Of a stretch of DNA of 38,367 nucleotides, positions 22,853 to 30,994 are shown piece after piece. The notes under the pieces are model-generated. The model ran no database searches and was not told where the DNA came from. It worked only from the letters and a program-made list of their open reading frames with translations. The stretch is taken from the NCBI GenBank assembly GCA_947629255.1, contig CANRDF010000011.1, positions 1-38,367 of the forward strand, given 5' to 3'. The translations under genes were made by a program, and so were the position numbers. This DNA comes from an uncultured Bacilli bacterium (lineage in GTDB: Bacteria; Bacillota_I; Bacilli_A; RF39; UBA660). How positions within the stretch are numbered: position 1 is the first letter of the stretch; each line of letters begins with the position of its first letter.

Positions 22853-24469
22853 TTGAAAAAAATCGTTATCTTAATTCAAAACAATGCCCTTCTATTTACT
22901 TATAAAACAAATCAAGTAATTCGTGAAGATTTAATGAATACCAATATTATTAGTGATTCTGAATTAGTTTTTAGTGATGATTATATATTAGAAAATGCGA
23001 AGCTTGTTCTTCCTTTTTTCCAAGAATTATGTGAAATGAATTCGATTGATACATTAACTTTTCAAAGCAATCGTCTAGCTTTATTTTTACTTGATTTCTT
23101 CAAAAATACCAAAGTAAGGACGATTAGAATTAAAAAACAAGAAAGTACTCTTTATGAGCTTTGTGAAAAAATGATTCGATTTAAAAATATTCGTGAGTTA
23201 GATTGTTATAGTATTCCTAATTACTTAATTGAGTTACTGGATAAACATCATATCAAAGTTACCACCCACAGCGAAATCCTCTATCTATCCGATTTCATGA
23301 AAGAAAACAAATTAGAACATTACTCCGAAATGTATTATCAAAGAAAGATTACCGTATATCATAAATTAACAGAAGAAGATCAGGCTGACTTAGAATCTTT
23401 CTTTAAAGTAAACAAGTATTTAAAAGTCATTGTTCTTCTAGAGTTTCACCGAGAAGACATTGAGTTTATTCTCGATTGTTTAAAAAATTATCGACTTAAA
23501 AATATTTATATTGAACTGCATACGAATATCACCAAGGAAGAAGATTTCCTTTATTTAAAGCAATTAAATAAAAATTATAAAACTCAAAAAATTGAAATTG
23601 GTCTTTATTACTCTGATGAATATTTATCAGACAACTTCATGAAACAAGTTATGATTAATACGATACGTTTAAGTGGAATTGTGATTGTTCTGTTTATTAT
23701 GGGAATGATTGGTTCGATTGCTGTTCGTAATTATACGTCTTTGCAAGAAGTAAGTTCGATTCAAGAGGAAGTTAAAAAAACAATGGATAACTCGGAAAAT
23801 ATGGATATTCCTGATAAAGACGAGACAAGTTCTTTAACAATTAAGAATAAGTATATTGCTTCCCTTTTAACCATTAATCCTGATGTTGTAGGATACTTAA
23901 AAGTGAACAATACAGCCGTTGATTATCCTGTTGTCGTAGGTCCTGATAACAAAGCTTATTTAAGAAAAAATTTATATGGTGAATATGATTATAATGGATG
24001 GGTTTTTATGGATTTTCGAAACTCTGATAAATTTTTAAATGATAATACGATTATCTATGGACATAATATGTATTACAGTGATGTTATGTTTGGAACTCTA
24101 CATAAAGCTTTAAGTGCTGATTGGTATAACAATCCTGAAAACTTAGTGATTTCTTTTAATACGATGTATGAAACGATGAACTGGCAAATTTATTCAATTT
24201 ATTCGATTCCAAAAACAAATGATTATTTAAAAGTCACTTTTACAGACGCTGAGAAAAAAATGGAATTTATTAATATGACAGAGGGTCGTAGTATAAAAGA
24301 TTTTGGAGTCGAAGTGACTGCAGAGGATCATCTTCTTACTTTATCCACTTGTACAGGAAGTAATTCAAGATTAGTCATCCATGCTAAACTTCTTTTGAAT
24401 ACGGAACCATCAGCTCCAGATTCTTCTGATAACGAGCCTCTTTCGGATTTAACTCAATTGCCTTCTTGA
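22853..24469 (+). CDS. Class B sortase with large cytoplasmic N-terminal domain
   Basis: 538 aa. Residues 1-268 are an unrecognised cytoplasmic alpha/beta region, possibly with repeated Leu-rich or strand-helix units (e.g. NIRELDCYSIPNYLIELL, LKVIVLLEFHREDIEFIL). One membrane helix at ~271-293 (IRLSGIVIVLFIMGMIGSIAV). Residues ~330-515 are a sortase B domain: VVGYLKVNNTAVDYPVV, His404 in IYGHNM, Cys500 in TLSTC, Arg506 in NSRLVIH, the full catalytic triad. Sortases covalently attach surface proteins to peptidoglycan. No clear substrate with a sorting signal is in the window. TTG start (22853) follows SD GGTGGTG; the next Met is residue 28. The last ~28 residues overlap the convergent glycosyltransferase gene. 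Confidence 0.88.
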   Translation: MKKIVILIQNNALLFTYKTNQVIREDLMNTNIISDSELVFSDDYILENAKLVLPFFQELCEMNSIDTLTFQSNRLALFLLDFFKNTKVRTIRIKKQESTLYELCEKMIRFKNIRELDCYSIPNYLIELLDKHHIKVTTHSEILYLSDFMKENKLEHYSEMYYQRKITVYHKLTEEDQADLESFFKVNKYLKVIVLLEFHREDIEFILDCLKNYRLKNIYIELHTNITKEEDFLYLKQLNKNYKTQKIEIGLYYSDEYLSDNFMKQVMINTIRLSGIVIVLFIMGMIGSIAVRNYTSLQEVSSIQEEVKKTMDNSENMDIPDKDETSSLTIKNKYIASLLTINPDVVGYLKVNNTAVDYPVVVGPDNKAYLRKNLYGEYDYNGWVFMDFRNSDKFLNDNTIIYGHNMYYSDVMFGTLHKALSADWYNNPENLVISFNTMYETMNWQIYSIYSIPKTNDYLKVTFTDAEKKMEFINMTEGRSIKDFGVEVTAEDHLLTLSTCTGSNSRLVIHAKLLLNTEPSAPDSSDNEPLSDLTQLPS

Positions 24470-25460
24470 TATACTCGACTGCTTCTTTATAATGCTCTGT
24501 ATAAAAAGCACTTAAAGAAAGTAAATCATAAAAAGAATCATTCCAAGCAAATTCTTCAATAATATAGGATTTGCTTTTTTCTTTGATGTTTAAGGCTTCC
24601 TTTAAAATAGGGTACGCAAGGTCATAACGATTTATGATTTCATAAAAACTACCTAACTCAACATACGCTTCTCGTAAGTACGGTGCTTCTTCAATGGCTC
24701 TTTTATACCAAAATTCTGCTTCTTCTAAATATCCTTTGGCATAGTAGTCACGAGCTAAGAAACGCTCGGAAGCCGCCCTTTCATCTTTCCAAGTTGCTTT
24801 TGGGCAAGCAAGATGTTTATGTAACACTTCAATACTTTGATCCCACTTTTGATAAAACATATATTCTCTTCCTAAATAATGTAAGTTACGATCATCATCC
24901 GGATCTTCTTTAACACTCATTTCTAAAAGTGGTAAATAAGAACTTCGAGATTTGTTTGCATCAGGATAATGTTTTAAAGTAATAGGGACTTCCATAAATC
25001 GTTCTTCTTCATCACACTCTAGAACTTCATGGACAGGATGTACCCATTTATAATGATTTCTTTCATGTATTTTATCTAAAAGAAAACTCACGACTGGGTG
25101 ATCATTCTCATCTAACTTCCAATGATATTCATATCTTGCACGAGTTGGATGACTACGACTCCATGCCTCTTCTAGAAGTACTCGCCAACCTGGTACAAAG
25201 ACTTCATCTAAATCAGTACAAACGCAGATATCTGTATCTAATGGAACTTTCTCTAATGAAGCATTTCTAGCCTCATCAAAACGCCAAGGGTTAAATATAT
25301 GTTCATAAACTTTGACTCCTCTTTTCTTTAGCTTTTCCACTGTATCGTCAGTAGAGCCTGTATCTAAAACAATGATATCATCAGCTTCTTTCATTGAATC
25401 GACCCATCGACTCACAAACTTCGATTCATTTTTTGAAATGGCATAAACAACAATTTTCAT
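24384..25460 (-). CDS. GT2 family glycosyltransferase with C-terminal TPR repeats
   Basis: 358 aa. GT-A nucleotide-sugar fold: VYAISKNESKFVSRWVDSM at the N-terminus, VLDTGSTDDTVEKLK near 31, and the metal-binding DxD-like CTDLDEVFVPGW near 81. Residues ~195-350 hold TPR-like helices (EAEFWYKRAIEEAP, KEAVEYIKKAIELNPKEARY). This two-part layout is common in Firmicutes GT2 proteins acting on surface glycans or glycoproteins; acceptor unknown. SD TAGGAGGG is strong. The last 86 bp overlap the sortase gene in antisense, so both proteins use the same DNA for their C-termini. Confidence 0.87.
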   Translation of the reverse strand: MKIVVYAISKNESKFVSRWVDSMKEADDIIVLDTGSTDDTVEKLKKRGVKVYEHIFNPWRFDEARNASLEKVPLDTDICVCTDLDEVFVPGWRVLLEEAWSRSHPTRARYEYHWKLDENDHPVVSFLLDKIHERNHYKWVHPVHEVLECDEEERFMEVPITLKHYPDANKSRSSYLPLLEMSVKEDPDDDRNLHYLGREYMFYQKWDQSIEVLHKHLACPKATWKDERAASERFLARDYYAKGYLEEAEFWYKRAIEEAPYLREAYVELGSFYEIINRYDLAYPILKEALNIKEKSKSYIIEEFAWNDSFYDLLSLSAFYTEHYKEAVEYIKKAIELNPKEARYQKNLELMVPYSKEV

Positions 25461-25490
25461 ACTGTCCCTCCTAAAGTTATTTTATGCCAA

Positions 25491-25518
25491 AAGAAAAGCT
25501 TCGGTGTTTCGAAGCTTT
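25491..25518 (-). terminator. Terminator of the Pro-rich Ig-like protein gene
   Basis: AAAGCTTCG / CGAAGCTTT, 9-bp perfect stem with a 6-nt loop, followed on the minus strand by TTTTCTTTT. It overlaps the stop codon and separates this gene from the glycosyltransferase gene. Confidence 0.85.
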
Positions 25519-26914
25519 ATTCTTGCTCACATGTAAATCCTTTATCGATATAGAAATCTTCAATATCCATATCAAATGTTGGGAATTCATCTACATCGTA
25601 TATTTCTTCTAGGTCTTTTTCATCTACCTCTGATGAAACAGTGATGGAAGAATCTTCAGGATTTACTCGAATATTTCCAGTGTATTTATCAAAACTGTCT
25701 TCTGTAGCATCTTTAGCTGCATCCTCAAAACTTTCAACTGTTTCAAAACGATAATGTCTTGTTCTGTAAATATTATAAAGTTCTCCTAATGAATTGATAC
25801 CAAAACGATACGTATTACTGATTACAGCATCTTTATATTGATCAGAAGATTGATGGTTTTCAAAACAATTCAAATAATATTCAGGTGCATCTGCACTTAT
25901 AATTAATTGTCCTACTACCTCAACGGAATTCTCATTATTACTATCATCTTCTACTGTGAATGGCATTTCATAAGTTCCTTCTACACTTGTATCAATTTCT
26001 GTAAATTCCTCTGATAACAAATAGTGATATCCACTAAAATCATAAGCAAAATCTATAAAATTTTCTACAAATACATCTGCTTTGACGTCAACACCTGGAA
26101 CAGTTGCAAAAGGTTTTAATTTAACAACAGGAGGAGTTGTATCACTGACTGTTACTAATTGATTTTCTAATTTATATTGACCACAAGTAACTGTATATTG
26201 ATATGTTTTTGCTACTTTAGGATCTAAATCCGTGTAAACTTCACAACTATTTATATCTATTGGTGAAGAAACCGTTACAAATGAACTTGCTAAAGTTGTA
26301 TCGATATCTTCTCCTAATTCTATCATATCAAACTTAGGTGTAATTGTAATCGTATTTACAGGTTTTTTGGTTTGATTCATAAAGTAGTAAACTCCAAACC
26401 CTACAGCAGCCACTAGAACAACCACTAATACAAGAATGAGTGGATTTAATTTTTTCTTTGGCTTTTTTTCTTCCGTCGGTATACTTGGCGGTGTTGGAAT
26501 TCCTCCCATCATTTCTCCATTAGGTATTGGTCCTACTCCTGGTTGTACTGGTCCCATTGGTGGAATTTGGCCTACACTAGGTTGAGCAGGATTCATAGGC
26601 TCAGCGGAAGGTGCAGGATTAATCACTGTTTGAGCATTTAATGGCGTTCCCATAAGTGGCTCAGCTACAGTTGGTGTTGGAGGTGTTTCTGTAACAGGAG
26701 GTACAGTACCTTCTGGTTGTAAATTTACTGGTGCTTGCCCTGCTGGAGGAACTGGCGTTGGTTGTGGTGCCTCTTGTGGCATAGCAGGTGCGACTGGGAC
26801 AACAGATGGCCCTCCATTTTCAGGAACTGGTGGCACTTGTGGATTTGGTGCCATTCCTGGTGCTGTAGTTGGAGGAACTACAGAATTCAAATTTTGATTT
26901 TCATTATTATTCAT
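25517..26914 (-). CDS. Pro-rich single-pass membrane protein with Ig-like ectodomains
   Basis: 465 aa. Residues 1-145 are a disordered, Pro/Val/Gln-rich cytoplasmic tail (PPVPENGGPSVVPVAPAMPQ). Basic EEKKPKKKLNP then a membrane helix LILVLVVVLVAAVGFGVYYF near 160-180. Outside are two Ig-like/DUF5011-type modules: NTITITPKFDMIELGEDI...VTVSDTTPPVVKL and the next ending VGQLIISAD, followed by a unique C-terminal domain (PEYYLNCFENHQSSDQYKD). The DTTPPVVKL linker is typical of bacterial Ig-like chains. Only three cysteines are seen outside. Probably a surface receptor or structural protein; ligand unknown. SD AAGAGGG. Confidence 0.78.
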   Translation of the reverse strand: MNNNENQNLNSVVPPTTAPGMAPNPQVPPVPENGGPSVVPVAPAMPQEAPQPTPVPPAGQAPVNLQPEGTVPPVTETPPTPTVAEPLMGTPLNAQTVINPAPSAEPMNPAQPSVGQIPPMGPVQPGVGPIPNGEMMGGIPTPPSIPTEEKKPKKKLNPLILVLVVVLVAAVGFGVYYFMNQTKKPVNTITITPKFDMIELGEDIDTTLASSFVTVSSPIDINSCEVYTDLDPKVAKTYQYTVTCGQYKLENQLVTVSDTTPPVVKLKPFATVPGVDVKADVFVENFIDFAYDFSGYHYLLSEEFTEIDTSVEGTYEMPFTVEDDSNNENSVEVVGQLIISADAPEYYLNCFENHQSSDQYKDAVISNTYRFGINSLGELYNIYRTRHYRFETVESFEDAAKDATEDSFDKYTGNIRVNPEDSSITVSSEVDEKDLEEIYDVDEFPTFDMDIEDFYIDKGFTCEQE

Positions 26915-26946
26915 AATTCTACCCTCTTATTCTAAAATACAACTTA

Positions 26947-26975
26947 ATTATACTAACTTTTTTTTAAAAGTGCAA
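26947..26975 (-). promoter_or_regulatory. Promoter of the Pro-rich Ig-like gene
   Basis: Minus strand TTGCAC (26970-26975), 17-bp spacer, TATAAT (26947-26952). The start near 26940 gives a ~26-nt leader. Confidence 0.6.
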
Positions 26976-26985
26976 CCCTGATTTC

Positions 26986-28194
26986 TTAATTCGTTACTTT
27001 TTTTATTATTTCTTGATGTTCTAAAGAACCTATTATACTTTTATCTAGTTGTTTTTCTTCAGATAAGAATTGATATTTTATAGTTAGAATCTTTCTTACT
27101 GATTCATTGATCCGATCTTCTGAAATTCCATTTTGGACTATACTATTCTTTATCACTTGAATGGCATTTTCAGAACTTTTTGGCATTAAAAGAATATCTG
27201 CACCGGCCACAATAGCCATTTCATAAATTTCTTCTTCCGAATATTGATTCGTCAAAGCTTTCATATTTAAGGCATCTGTAATAACTATTCCTTCATAATG
27301 AAGTTCTTCTTTTAGTAAATCTTGAATGATCTCTTTTGATAACGATGCTGGCATATTTTCAGAAATAGAAGGAATGGCTAAATGCCCTATCATAATCATA
27401 GGAGCTTTTTTTTCTATGGCATTGATAAAAGGTAATAAATCTTTCTGCATTAATTCTTCCTTCGTTTTTGTAATAACTGGTAGATCATAATGGGAATCTA
27501 CTATTGTACTTCCGTGTCCTGGAAAGTGTTTATAAACAGGAATGACTCCAGCATCCATAAGGCCATTTCCCAAAGATATCCCCATCTGTGAGACTAATGT
27601 TGGATCCATACCAAAGCTTCGATTGCCCATAAAGCTTTCTTCATTTTCAATCACATCTAAAACAGGTGCAAAATCTAAATTGACTCCTAATGCAAGTAGC
27701 TCTTCAGCAATTACTTTTCCAACATCATAAGCTAGATTTAGATCTTTCGTATTTCCAAGATCAAGCATAGGTGGAACGTCAGTTGCTTGTATATCCGTTA
27801 AAGCCTTTAATCTCTGGACAGCTCCCCCTTCTTCATCCATAGCAATAAACATCGGAATATGTGCCGTATTTTTAATATCATCAATCAGCTTTTTCGTAGA
27901 ATCAAAAGTATTAATATTATTAGCAAATAGAATAAATCCGCCTGGTTGATAAGTTTCTAATTCTTCCTTTAATTCATCATCCATCTCTGTACCTTTATGG
28001 AATATAATCAACATTTGAGCAATCTTTTCTTCTAGAGTCATATTTTTTAAAGTTTCTTCTACTTTCACTTCCATAGGATCTGGAATGTTTGCATCACTTG
28101 GTTCACTCCAATCAACAAAATTCTTTTTTAAGAAAAACAAAATACCACTTCCAATAAACAGCAAAACTACAATTAATAGAATGCTTTTTTTCAT
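26986..28194 (-). CDS. Glycoside hydrolase family 3, NagZ-type beta-N-acetylhexosaminidase
   Basis: About 402 aa. N-terminal membrane anchor or signal KKSILLIVVLLFIGSGILFF, so it acts outside the membrane, as in Gram-positive NagZ. GH3 markers are QMLIIFHKG and PGGFILFANN near 60-95, AMDEEGGAVQRL near 140, the NagZ catalytic loop KHFPGHGSTIVDSH near 225, and the nucleophile Asp in VITDALNMKAL near 305. Enzymes of this type remove GlcNAc from muropeptides during wall turnover. ATG 28194 fits the SD AGGTGA; the ORF-track GTG (28203) overlaps it. Single gene. Confidence 0.9.
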   Translation of the reverse strand: MKKSILLIVVLLFIGSGILFFLKKNFVDWSEPSDANIPDPMEVKVEETLKNMTLEEKIAQMLIIFHKGTEMDDELKEELETYQPGGFILFANNINTFDSTKKLIDDIKNTAHIPMFIAMDEEGGAVQRLKALTDIQATDVPPMLDLGNTKDLNLAYDVGKVIAEELLALGVNLDFAPVLDVIENEESFMGNRSFGMDPTLVSQMGISLGNGLMDAGVIPVYKHFPGHGSTIVDSHYDLPVITKTKEELMQKDLLPFINAIEKKAPMIMIGHLAIPSISENMPASLSKEIIQDLLKEELHYEGIVITDALNMKALTNQYSEEEIYEMAIVAGADILLMPKSSENAIQVIKNSIVQNGISEDRINESVRKILTIKYQFLSEEKQLDKSIIGSLEHQEIIKKVTN

Positions 28195-28250
28195 ATTTTT
28201 CACCTATTTAAGAATAACATAATTTTGATTTTTTGAAAATAGTTTTCATT

Positions 28251-29567
28251 TTATGGATTTAAACGATTTGGGCCTCTAAATAAGAATTGGGTTTCTTTCA
28301 CAGATGGAATCCCTAATAATAACATGGTGAGTCGATCGACTCCAATTGCAAAGCCACCATGTGGAGGACAACCATATTTAAAGAATTCTAAATAGAATTT
28401 AACATCGTCTTTTAATCCTTTTTCTTCCGCATTTTTCACAATTTCTTCATAACGATGCTCTCTTTGAGCTCCGGTTGTAATTTCTACACCTTTCCAAATT
28501 AAGTCATAACCTTGTAAAATACCATCTTTTCGCATATGATAAAAGGCTCTTTTCTCAGCAGGATAATCGGTAATGAAAATAAATTCATTTCCATATTTTT
28601 CCATTGATAATCTACCAAGTAATTTCTCTGCTTCGGTTGTCAAATCTACTTGTTCTTCTTCAGAAATGCTATAACCATAGTTTTCTTTAATTTCTTTGTA
28701 TGCTTCTTTTAAAGAAAGTTTTGGAAATGGCAATTTTGGAACAGTAATTTCCACTCCAAATAATTCTTTTATTTTTTCACCATAATTATCTTTCAAGTTT
28801 CTTAAAGCATACTCTAGCATTTCACTTTCTAAAGTCATGACATCATCAAAAGAATCAATATAACTAAACTCGACATCAAAGCTTGTAAACTCCGTTGCAT
28901 GTTTATTAGTATTTGAGTTTTCTGCACGGAAGCAAGGGCCTACTTCAAAAACTTTACTCATGCCACTTGCCATGGCCATTTGTTTATAAAACTGAGGACT
29001 TTGGGCTAAGTAAGCATCGCCATCAAAGTAATCAACATGGAAAACTTCAGAACCACTTTCACTTGCAGTTCCAATAAGTTTTGGGGTATGAATCTCTGTA
29101 AACTCATGATTATATAAGTATTCTCTTAAATATTTCACAAGTGCACTTTGGATTTGAAACTGAGCCATAACCCTATCATTACGCATATCAATAAAACGAT
29201 AATCTAGTCTTGTATCTAAAGTTGTAGTACTTAAGTCTTTAAATGAAAATGGTAACTCAGGTACACTGGTACTAGTGACTTCTACTTCACTTAAAAGAAG
29301 TTCACAACCATTTAGTTTTACTTTTTCATTTTCTGATAAAATTCCTCTTACTTTTACTGTACTTTCTAATGGAAGATTCTCAAACACTTCTAAGAATGGT
29401 TTATTTTTTTCTTCACTCTTTTCAATTGTCACTTGCACCTTTCCAGTAGAATCTCTAAGAATTACAAACATCACCCATTGTAAGTTTCTGATGCTATCGA
29501 CAAACCCACTGAAAGAGATTTCACTTCCTAAATAACTTTTTAAATCTTTGGCATATACTTTTTCCAT
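28251..29567 (-). CDS. aspS: Aspartyl-tRNA synthetase, archaeal/eukaryotic-like short type
   Basis: 438-aa class II synthetase charging tRNA with Asp. N-terminal OB-fold anticodon domain (ISFSGFVDSIRNLQWVMF), then the catalytic core: AYLAQSPQFYKQ near 185, motif 2 FEVGPCFRAENSN near 207, EFTSFDVEFSY near 227, motif 3 GFAIGVDRLTMLLLG near 400 ending FRGPNRLNP. QSPQxYKQ and TSxDxE are AspRS rather than AsnRS features. It lacks the GAD insertion of the ~590-aa bacterial AspRS, so it is the archaeal-type form known in some Firmicutes, which may also charge tRNA-Asn for later amidation. The T-box leader with a GAC specifier supports Asp. Confidence 0.9.
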   Translation of the reverse strand: MEKVYAKDLKSYLGSEISFSGFVDSIRNLQWVMFVILRDSTGKVQVTIEKSEEKNKPFLEVFENLPLESTVKVRGILSENEKVKLNGCELLLSEVEVTSTSVPELPFSFKDLSTTTLDTRLDYRFIDMRNDRVMAQFQIQSALVKYLREYLYNHEFTEIHTPKLIGTASESGSEVFHVDYFDGDAYLAQSPQFYKQMAMASGMSKVFEVGPCFRAENSNTNKHATEFTSFDVEFSYIDSFDDVMTLESEMLEYALRNLKDNYGEKIKELFGVEITVPKLPFPKLSLKEAYKEIKENYGYSISEEEQVDLTTEAEKLLGRLSMEKYGNEFIFITDYPAEKRAFYHMRKDGILQGYDLIWKGVEITTGAQREHRYEEIVKNAEEKGLKDDVKFYLEFFKYGCPPHGGFAIGVDRLTMLLLGIPSVKETQFLFRGPNRLNP

Positions 29568-29589
29568 TTTTTTTCATTCCTTTCCATAG

Positions 29590-29795
29590 AAAAAGGTTCT
29601 AAATTTAAGGACGACTGGAAAGCCGCGGTACCACCTTAATTCATAGAACCTATGCACTTTTTCTTTTAACGCAGAAATGCGATTATTTTGCCTTGGTGTC
29701 TTTCCTTATTTCTTGTTCTTTGCTTTCACCTAACTCAAAGTCTCTTTTTCAACCAGAAAATAAGTACTATTCCAATCCATAATTTCTTTACGTGT
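29590..29795 (-). promoter_or_regulatory. T-box leader (predicted Asp/GAC specifier) of aspS
   Basis: Minus strand carries the T-box core AAGGTGGTACCGCGG (29623-29637). The terminator stem is GGTTCTATGAATTAAGG pairing with CCTTAAATTTAGAACC, followed by TTTTT (29590-29594). Stem I has the AGTA-type bulge (AATAGTACTTATTT pairing with AAATAAG), the distal loop GGTGAAAGC, and on the 3' side of the internal loop GAC followed by A (29698-29700) at the specifier position. GAC is an Asp codon. Uncharged tRNA-Asp should stabilise the antiterminator and turn on aspS. Confidence 0.93.
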
Positions 29796-29798
29796 TTT

Positions 29799-29827
29799 AT
29801 TATACACAAAACTTTTTGATTATTCAA
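29799..29827 (-). promoter_or_regulatory. Promoter of the T-box/aspS transcript
   Basis: Minus strand TTGAAT (29822-29827), 17-bp spacer, TATAAT (29799-29804), placing the start at about 29792, at the 5' edge of T-box stem I. Confidence 0.8.
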
Positions 29828-30131
29828 GGGGTTGTATTTTGGGTCTTTTCTAAATTTATCCAAAATAGGATAATTCGAAAAAAATTTGGAGTAAAACTAG
29901 TGGAAAATAGCAAATTTTTCTGAGTTTCGACACCATTCGACAAGATTCGACAAAACTTGTCAAAAAAAACGGCCAAATTAGGCATTTTTAGCTATTTTTG
30001 GTCAAAATGAGTGCAAATTTTGAAAATTTGCTAAGCAGATTTTCAAAATCTGCAAGGTTTTTGCCATTTTTGGCGTTTGCAAAGCCTCATTTTTTTTGAT
30101 TTAATGGTGAGCGGAAAGGAGGAATCCTCAG
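29828..30131 (+). promoter_or_regulatory. Palindrome-rich leader with phased TTCGACAA repeats
   Basis: About 300 bp without a gene. It holds three head-to-tail 10-bp units TTCGACACCA, TTCGACAAGA, TTCGACAAAA (29926-29955) followed by CTTGTC; two adjacent 19-bp palindromes GCAAATTTTGAAAATTTGC (30013-30031) and GCAGATTTTCAAAATCTGC (30035-30053); and a GGC...GCC hairpin followed by eight T (30073-30100). The SD GGAGG lies in a small GAGG-AAT-CCTC hairpin. No clear -35/-10 pair was found. It probably controls the Rpn gene downstream. Confidence 0.6.
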
Positions 30132-30968
30132 ATGAAAAATTTTTTAAATGCACGTTACGACAAAGTTTTTAAAGCAATCTTTGGTGATGAAGAAAATTTA
30201 GATTTAACCAAACGATTACTAGAACTGATCTTGCATAAAAAAGTGGAAAACATTAAAGTTCGTAATTCAGAACAGATCAAAAGGTATGTCTACGAACGTG
30301 GAAAAATCGTTGATTTAATTTTTGATGTGGATGGAAATGTCGTTCAAATGGAAATGAATAATGGCTATCCAACATGGTTACATTTCAGAAACTTCAATTT
30401 TTTTACAGTGATTATTAACAAAGATGCAAGAAAAGGAAGTAGCTATGAAAGCAAAAAAATTTATCTGCTCATTGATTTTACTTATGGACTCGGTTCAACA
30501 AAATCCTTGGAAACAGAATATAAGCTTCAATCTTCTGACCATAAAGAGTATCTTAGTAATGTATCTATTTTGGAATTTTCTATGGACGAAATAGGGAGAT
30601 TATGGTATACTGCAAGTGATGAAGATGCAAGAACACTATTTCGGTATTTATCCATATTTGATATGGATGAAGCTGAATTAAATGCACTTCCAAGAGGGGA
30701 AGATGAATTCATGGATAAGTTTAGAGACAAAGTCATAGAGTTAAATCAAGATGAAGAATTTGTGAGATTTGCAACTGATGAAGAAGACATGCAAATGATG
30801 CTCAATTCAGAACATACTGTAGGTCATGATGAAGGTCTTATTGAAGGACGTAAAGAAGAACGCATTGAAATTGCAAAATCTATGTTGGAAAAAGAATGCG
30901 ATATCTCATTGATTTCTGAAGTTACAGGTTTGTCTATCGAAGAAATTGAAAAGTTAAAAGAGGCCTAA
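30132..30968 (+). CDS. Rpn family PD-(D/E)XK nuclease / putative transposase (second copy)
   Basis: 278 aa, from the Rpn/PDDEXK_2 group but distinct from the gene at 3.7 kb. The N-terminus NARYDKVFKAIFGDEENLDL is the family's usual opening (xDxxFKxxFG). The catalytic region is KIVDLIFDVDGNVVQMEMNN (Asp near 61, E-M-N near 72), followed by RNFNFFTVIINKDARKGSSY. The final residue of the motif is Asn rather than Lys or Gln, a variant seen in part of this family. The C-terminal tail (HDEGLIEGRKEERIEIAKSM and ISEVTGLSIEEIEKLKEA) is typical of Rpn proteins and probably helical. SD AAAGGAGG. Role: DNA nuclease with unknown biological purpose. Confidence 0.85.
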   Translation: MKNFLNARYDKVFKAIFGDEENLDLTKRLLELILHKKVENIKVRNSEQIKRYVYERGKIVDLIFDVDGNVVQMEMNNGYPTWLHFRNFNFFTVIINKDARKGSSYESKKIYLLIDFTYGLGSTKSLETEYKLQSSDHKEYLSNVSILEFSMDEIGRLWYTASDEDARTLFRYLSIFDMDEAELNALPRGEDEFMDKFRDKVIELNQDEEFVRFATDEEDMQMMLNSEHTVGHDEGLIEGRKEERIEIAKSMLEKECDISLISEVTGLSIEEIEKLKEA

Positions 30969-30979
30969 AAGGCTTTTTT
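30957..30979 (+). terminator. Terminator of the second Rpn gene
   Basis: AAAGAGGCC-TAAAA-GGCTTTTTT, 9-bp stem with two G-U pairs and a U-run, overlapping the stop codon. Confidence 0.8.
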
Positions 30980-30994
30980 GTATTTTTATCAAAT

